In this document: piece after piece, positions 7,501 through 9,948 of the stretch
How the letters are laid out: the number at the start of each line of letters is the position of its first letter
Numbering within the stretch: position 1 is the stretch's first letter
Assembly (NCBI GenBank): GCA_052173355.1
Contig: JBQMYS010000049.1
Coordinates: 1 to 9,948 of the forward strand
Direction: 5' to 3'
DNA length: 9,948 bases
Source: JABZIP01 sp052173355
GTDB taxonomy: Bacteria; Bacillota; Clostridia; Peptostreptococcales; Anaerovoracaceae
The notes under the pieces: generated by a model
Database searches by the model: none
What the model was told of the DNA's origin: nothing
What the model saw: only the letters and a program-made list of their open reading frames with translations
Made by a program: the position numbers and the translations under genes

Positions 7501-8220
7501 CTTGTATATTTCTTTCAAACCTTCTTCATAAGACGATGACGCATCTTTCTCAAGTGTCAAAAGTAACCTTTCATCTTCTCCGAAAATACTTATTATTTCT
7601 TCATCGCTGCCAAATCCCAGCGCCCTCAAAAGTGCTGTAACCGGCTGTTTCCTTGTTCTGTCTACGCGCACAGAAATTACGCCTGTCGAGTCTGTTTCAT
7701 ACTCAAGCCAAGCGCCTCTGTTCGGTATTATCTGTGTTGCAAAAAGCTTATTGTTCGATTTATCAATTTCAACCGTATAATAAGGCCCCGGAGATCGTAC
7801 CAACTGAGTAACTATTACTCTCTCCGCTCCATTGTATATAAATGTACCTTTCTCAGTCATCAGAGGAAAATCTCCCATGAAGACCTCTTGTTCTACAGTT
7901 TCCTTGTTAATTCCATTCTCAAGTCTGGCTAATCGTACCTTAACCTTGAGCGGAGCTGCATAAGTGACATCTCTTTCTTTACATTCCTCTTGTGAATACT
8001 TCGAGCTGTCAGTCAACGAATAGTCCTCAAACAGCAATGCAAAATTTCCTGCATAATCTCTAATAGGGAATATGTCCTCAAATACTTCTCTCAACCCCTC
8101 TTTCAAGAACCAATCATATGATTTCGTTTGAATTTCAATCAGATTTGGCATCTCGGATACTTCTTTGATTTTCGAGAAGCTCATGCGTTCTTTTCTCCCT
8201 ACTTGTATAGGCAATGGCAT
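4498..8220 (-). CDS. rpoB: DNA-directed RNA polymerase, beta subunit
   Basis: This 1240-residue catalytic subunit of RNA polymerase forms, with beta', the active centre and main channel. The rifampicin-binding cluster is at residues 488-518 ([20 protein letters not shown] onward). D497, H507, R510 and S512 correspond to E. coli D516, H526, R529 and S531 and are wild type, so a rifampicin-sensitive allele is predicted. Catalytic-centre lysines K935 and K943 lie in the [18 protein letters not shown] segment. The C-terminal clamp contact ([20 protein letters not shown]) is at 1081-1100. The large proteobacterial insertions are absent. Beyond residue about 1187 comes an unusual acidic tail, entered separately. 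ATG at 8220 has AAAGGAG with a 10-nt spacer; the N-terminus ([20 protein letters not shown]) matches Gram-positive homologues, so the later Met13 is unlikely. rplJ-rplL are not upstream, which is atypical. The gene ends in TAA 8 bp before rpoC. Confidence 0.99.
   Translation of the reverse strand: [1240 protein letters not shown]
4501..4659 (-). repeat. Acidic RpoB C-terminal tail with degenerate 18-bp (hexapeptide) repeats
   Basis: This covers RpoB residues 1188-1240: 53 residues with 29 Asp/Glu and no Lys/Arg. From residue 1199 it can be divided into six consecutive six-residue units: [36 protein letters not shown] (window 4626-4519). Five of six begin with D/N followed by Phe, and earlier Tyr residues at 1189 and 1195 continue roughly the same spacing. 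The first three DNA units all start GATTT, and the fourth and sixth start AATTTTG, so the repeat is visible in DNA as well as protein. The tail is predicted to be disordered. Growth by duplication of an 18-bp unit is inference. Confidence 0.75.
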
Positions 8221-8254
8221 ATTTTCCTCACTCCTTTAATTTTTATCCTTGGAA

Positions 8255-8270
8255 TGGCTATTTCTAACCA
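8255..8270 (-). other. rpoB leader hairpin with GAAA tetraloop
   Basis: In the predicted rpoB leader, TGGTTA-GAAA-TAGCCA forms a 6-bp stem (one G-U pair) closed by a GNRA-type GAAA loop. It ends 34 nt before the rpoB ATG and upstream of the AAAGGAG ribosome binding site. A competing pairing is possible, with TGGC/GCCA and TAT/ATA from the segment just upstream around a 2-nt bulge, so the leader could switch. No T-run follows, so it does not look like an intrinsic terminator. A regulatory role is inference. Confidence 0.45.
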
Positions 8271-8310
8271 AAAGCATAGCGCCACTTAATAATTCTTACG
8301 GCAGTCTACT

Positions 8311-8339
8311 ATCTTAACACAATTTATTTCAATAGTCAA
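8311..8339 (-). promoter_or_regulatory. Sigma-A-type extended -10 promoter of rpoBC with A-tract upstream
   Basis: On the minus strand: -35 TTGACT (8339-8334), a 17-nt spacer, and -10 TAAGAT (8316-8311), with TGT directly before the -10, i.e. an extended -10. An A-run on the same strand at about 8346-8357 lies where an UP element would be (roughly -42 to -53). The predicted start is near 8304, giving a leader of about 84 nt before the rpoB ATG. This is the best promoter in the 152-bp gap and implies that rpoBC is transcribed independently of proS-nudix-ppiB. Confidence 0.85.
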
Positions 8340-8372
8340 GCCGAAGTTTTTTTGTTTGCGCTTTACGGTTCT

Positions 8373-8861
8373 TTAATTTTCATCAGTTACTCTAACGCTT
8401 TTCATTATCTGATTCTCTATAGGCTTATCCTGATAATCCCTCTCAACTGAAACAATTTTTTCGATTACATCAAGTCCCTGTGTAATCTTGCCAAAAGCCG
8501 CATATTCGCCATCCAAATGCGGTGAAGTCTCCGCCATTATGAAAAACTGAGATCCGGCAGTATCCGGCATCATAGTTCTCGCCATTGAAATAACACCTTT
8601 CTCATGTTTCAAATCATTTTTGAACCCGTTTGAGGAAAATTCGCCCTTAATCGTATACCCTGGACCTCCTGTTCCCGTTCCATTCGGATCCCCTCCCTGT
8701 ATCATAAATCCCGGGATTACCCTGTGAAAGATAAGTCCGTCATAAAATTCTTCATTCGCGAGCTTTTCAAAATTTTCGACAGTAACAGGTGCAATTTCAG
8801 GATAAAGTTCCCCCTTCATAACATCTCCGTTTTCCATTACAATTTCAATAAACTTTTTCAT
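8373..8861 (-). CDS. Peptidyl-prolyl cis-trans isomerase, cyclophilin type
   Basis: This 162-residue cytoplasmic cyclophilin (PpiB-like; no signal peptide) catalyses cis-trans isomerisation of X-Pro bonds during protein folding. Active-site residues known from human CypA are present: R47 in FHR (human R55), then F52, M53 and Q55 in PGFMIQGGDPNGTG, and F107 in AGSQFFIM. At the human W121 position there is H115 (HLDGEYAAFGK); bacterial cyclophilins without this Trp generally bind cyclosporin A weakly. The domain fills the protein and length is normal for the single-domain bacterial form. ATG at 8861 follows GAAGGAG with a short A/T spacer, and the gene begins 15 bp after the NUDIX stop, consistent with one operon proS-nudix-ppiB. 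No T-run hairpin follows the TAA stop, so some transcription may pass into rpoB. The ppiB symbol fits the family, but paralogue naming is uncertain, so none is given. Confidence 0.95.
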   Translation of the reverse strand: MKKFIEIVMENGDVMKGELYPEIAPVTVENFEKLANEEFYDGLIFHRVIPGFMIQGGDPNGTGTGGPGYTIKGEFSSNGFKNDLKHEKGVISMARTMMPDTAGSQFFIMAETSPHLDGEYAAFGKITQGLDVIEKIVSVERDYQDKPIENQIMKSVRVTDEN

Positions 8862-8876
8862 ATTTTCTCCTTCGTA

Positions 8877-9323
8877 TCAATCTTTTCTTATTTTAAAAAC
8901 TTCTTTATTGCTATCTTTGCGCCACACTTCTTCACGCAAATACTTCGGATATACGTGTTCAAGCTTTTGAATTTCATCTTGTGAAACAAATTTCAATTCA
9001 CGCATTACCTGTTCTTGCGCTGAAAATTCCGGATCGATTCCAAGTGCAAGTTCGCCACCCACTACCTTGGCTTTAAAAAAATTCACAAATCTTTGACCTC
9101 TATCTTCAGATACTTCTTCAACGTGCCAAAGCAAGCTTTCTATTTCTATGTCAAGTCCGGTTTCTTCTTTTATTTCTCTTATCGCGGCATCTTTCGAATT
9201 TTCATTTTCTTCTACTCCGCCCCCGGGGACCATCCAAATTATTTTTCCGTCATGTTCTTGGCTCACAAGGAGAATTCGTTTATCATCATCAAATATTACC
9301 GCTCTCGCTCCGCCTATCCACAT
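8877..9323 (-). CDS. NUDIX family hydrolase (specific substrate unknown)
   Basis: This is a 148-residue single-domain NUDIX protein, the usual size for a stand-alone member. Such enzymes use divalent metal to cleave nucleoside diphosphates linked to another moiety (oxidised dNTPs, NADH, ADP-sugars, capped ends). The NUDIX box is complete at residues 35-57: G35, E41, R49-E50, E53-E54, G56, L57, with the catalytic REIKEETG core. The preceding strand (ARAVIFDDDKRILLV) and the WMVPGGG turn match the family fold. No extra domain, signal peptide or membrane segment is seen. The ATG at 9323 is preceded by AAGGAGG with a 6-nt spacer, a strong ribosome binding site. The gene starts 31 bp after proS and ends in TGA 15 bp before the cyclophilin gene, so it is probably co-transcribed with both. 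Substrate cannot be inferred from sequence; the MutT or RppH label would be a guess. Confidence 0.93.
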   Translation of the reverse strand: MWIGGARAVIFDDDKRILLVSQEHDGKIIWMVPGGGVEENENSKDAAIREIKEETGLDIEIESLLWHVEEVSEDRGQRFVNFFKAKVVGGELALGIDPEFSAQEQVMRELKFVSQDEIQKLEHVYPKYLREEVWRKDSNKEVFKIRKD

Positions 9324-9339
9324 AAATGCCCTCCTTACC

Positions 9340-9349
9340 GCCCGAAGGC
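9340..9349 (-). other. Small UUCG-tetraloop hairpin before the NUDIX ribosome binding site
   Basis: On the minus strand the 31-bp gap after the proS stop contains GCC-TTCG-GGC, a 3-bp stem closing the very stable C(UUCG)G tetraloop. It sits just upstream of the AAGGAGG ribosome binding site. There is no following T-run, so it is not a terminator. It could slightly slow 3' decay or shape translation, but the stem is short and this is inference. Confidence 0.35.
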
Positions 9350-9354
9350 TTTAT

Positions 9355-9948
9355 TTATACTTCGCTTTTTACTTTCATTATGGCTCTTTCAATCGCTTCT
9401 TTTACATTAAGTTCTTCATTTTCCATATCACTTCTAAGCTTATATTCAACCTTTCCTTCGCATGCTTTCTTGCCTACAGTAATTCGTATTGGAATGCCAA
9501 TCAAATCCGCATCTTTAAATTTTACTCCGGGTCTTTCCTTTCTGTCATCCAGCAATACTTCAATACGATTTTTACCAAGTTCTTCATATATTCTCTCTGC
9601 AAGTGTATTTTGTGCTTCGTCTTCCTTATTCAATAAACAAATTATAACATGATAAGGAGCAACCGAAATAGGCCATATTATACCGTTGTCATCATGATGT
9701 TGTTCTATAATCGCCGCCATCGTACGCGTTACACCTATTCCGTAACACCCCATGACAATCGGAACTTCCTTCTGATTTTCGTCCTTATACATAGCACCCA
9801 TAGCTTGGCTATATTTCGTTCCGAGTTTAAATACCTGCCCTACTTCTATACCGCGTGTAACCTTTACGGGTTCCCCGCAAACCGGGCACTCATCACCGGC
9901 TTTTAAAACTTTTAAATCTGCTGTTAAATCCGCTTTGTAATCTCTACC
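9355..9948 (-). CDS. proS: Prolyl-tRNA synthetase, C-terminal third (5' end outside window)
   Basis: This is the last 197 codons of a class II aminoacyl-tRNA synthetase that charges tRNA-Pro with proline in the cytoplasm. The frame is open to the window edge at 9948, so the start is missing; bacterial-type ProRS is usually about 570 residues. Fragment residues 21-25 carry a CPVCG pair, followed by RGIEVGQVFKLGTKYS, typical of the bacterial catalytic core. Class II motif 3 follows at fragment residues 67-75 (GCYGIGVTR, with the motif arginine R75). The WPISVAPYHV segment then leads into the anticodon-binding domain (LLDDRKERPGVKFKDADLIG), which reaches the TAA stop. The first visible Met, at 9801, is internal to the catalytic core and is not the start. 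It is the most upstream gene seen of a tight run with the NUDIX and cyclophilin genes. Family assignment is very secure. Confidence 0.97.
   Translation of the reverse strand, partial: GRDYKADLTADLKVLKAGDECPVCGEPVKVTRGIEVGQVFKLGTKYSQAMGAMYKDENQKEVPIVMGCYGIGVTRTMAAIIEQHHDDNGIIWPISVAPYHVIICLLNKEDEAQNTLAERIYEELGKNRIEVLLDDRKERPGVKFKDADLIGIPIRITVGKKACEGKVEYKLRSDMENEELNVKEAIERAIMKVKSEV

Noticed and set aside
8340..8372. Possible intrinsic terminator after the cyclophilin gene
   Set aside because: There is an A-run on the coding strand, not a T-run, and no convincing GC stem. The A-run is better explained as an UP element of the rpoB promoter.
9148..9636. 162-codon plus-strand open frame across proS and the NUDIX gene
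   Set aside because: Antisense to two securely identified genes, spanning their boundary; hydrophobic composition is a by-product of the opposite strand.
1..9948. CRISPR array, tRNA, rRNA, insertion sequence, prophage or riboswitch
   Set aside because: Looked for regular repeats, tRNA arms, transposase-like frames and T-box or other leader signatures; none is visible. The window is ordinary core chromosome.

Overview
The window is a stretch of core information-processing genes from an AT-rich, low-GC Gram-positive anaerobe type genome. I would place it in Bacillota, most likely Clostridia or a related class. The evidence is the long Gram-positive form of ribosomal protein S12 (140 aa with the insert before the PQKRG motif), beta and beta' subunits without the large proteobacterial insertions, strong AAGGAG ribosome binding sites, and A/T-rich third positions. 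Genus cannot be assigned from the window alone.

All genes lie on the minus strand, so transcription runs from high to low coordinates. Region by region: (1) 9948-9355, the 3' third of proS (prolyl-tRNA synthetase), cut by the window edge. (2) 9323-8877, a NUDIX hydrolase. (3) 8861-8373, a cyclophilin-type peptidyl-prolyl isomerase. These three are tightly spaced (31 and 15 bp) and look like one operon. (4) 8372-8221, a 152-bp gap with a strong extended -10 promoter and a leader with a GAAA-tetraloop hairpin. (5) 8220-4498, rpoB. (6) 4489-797, rpoC, 8 bp after rpoB. (7) 796-678, a second promoter almost identical in design to the rpoB promoter, then a leader with its own GAAA-tetraloop hairpin. 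(8) 677-255, rpsL. (9) 254-1, no convincing gene, but several inverted repeats.

Functionally this is the RNA polymerase beta/beta' operon followed by the start of the str operon. I see no intrinsic terminator between rpoC and rpsL, so rpsL is probably transcribed both by read-through and from its own promoter. Three things depart from the usual layout. rplJ-rplL are not upstream of rpoB, where proS-nudix-ppiB stands instead. No L7Ae-like gene lies between rpoC and rpsL. rpsG does not start within 254 bp after rpsL.

I do not see a hidden new system here. The most distinctive details are a highly acidic RpoB C-terminal tail built of degenerate six-residue (18-bp) units, the matched promoter/leader pair in front of rpoB and rpsL, a probable TTG start for rpoC, and the structured gene-free stretch after rpsL.
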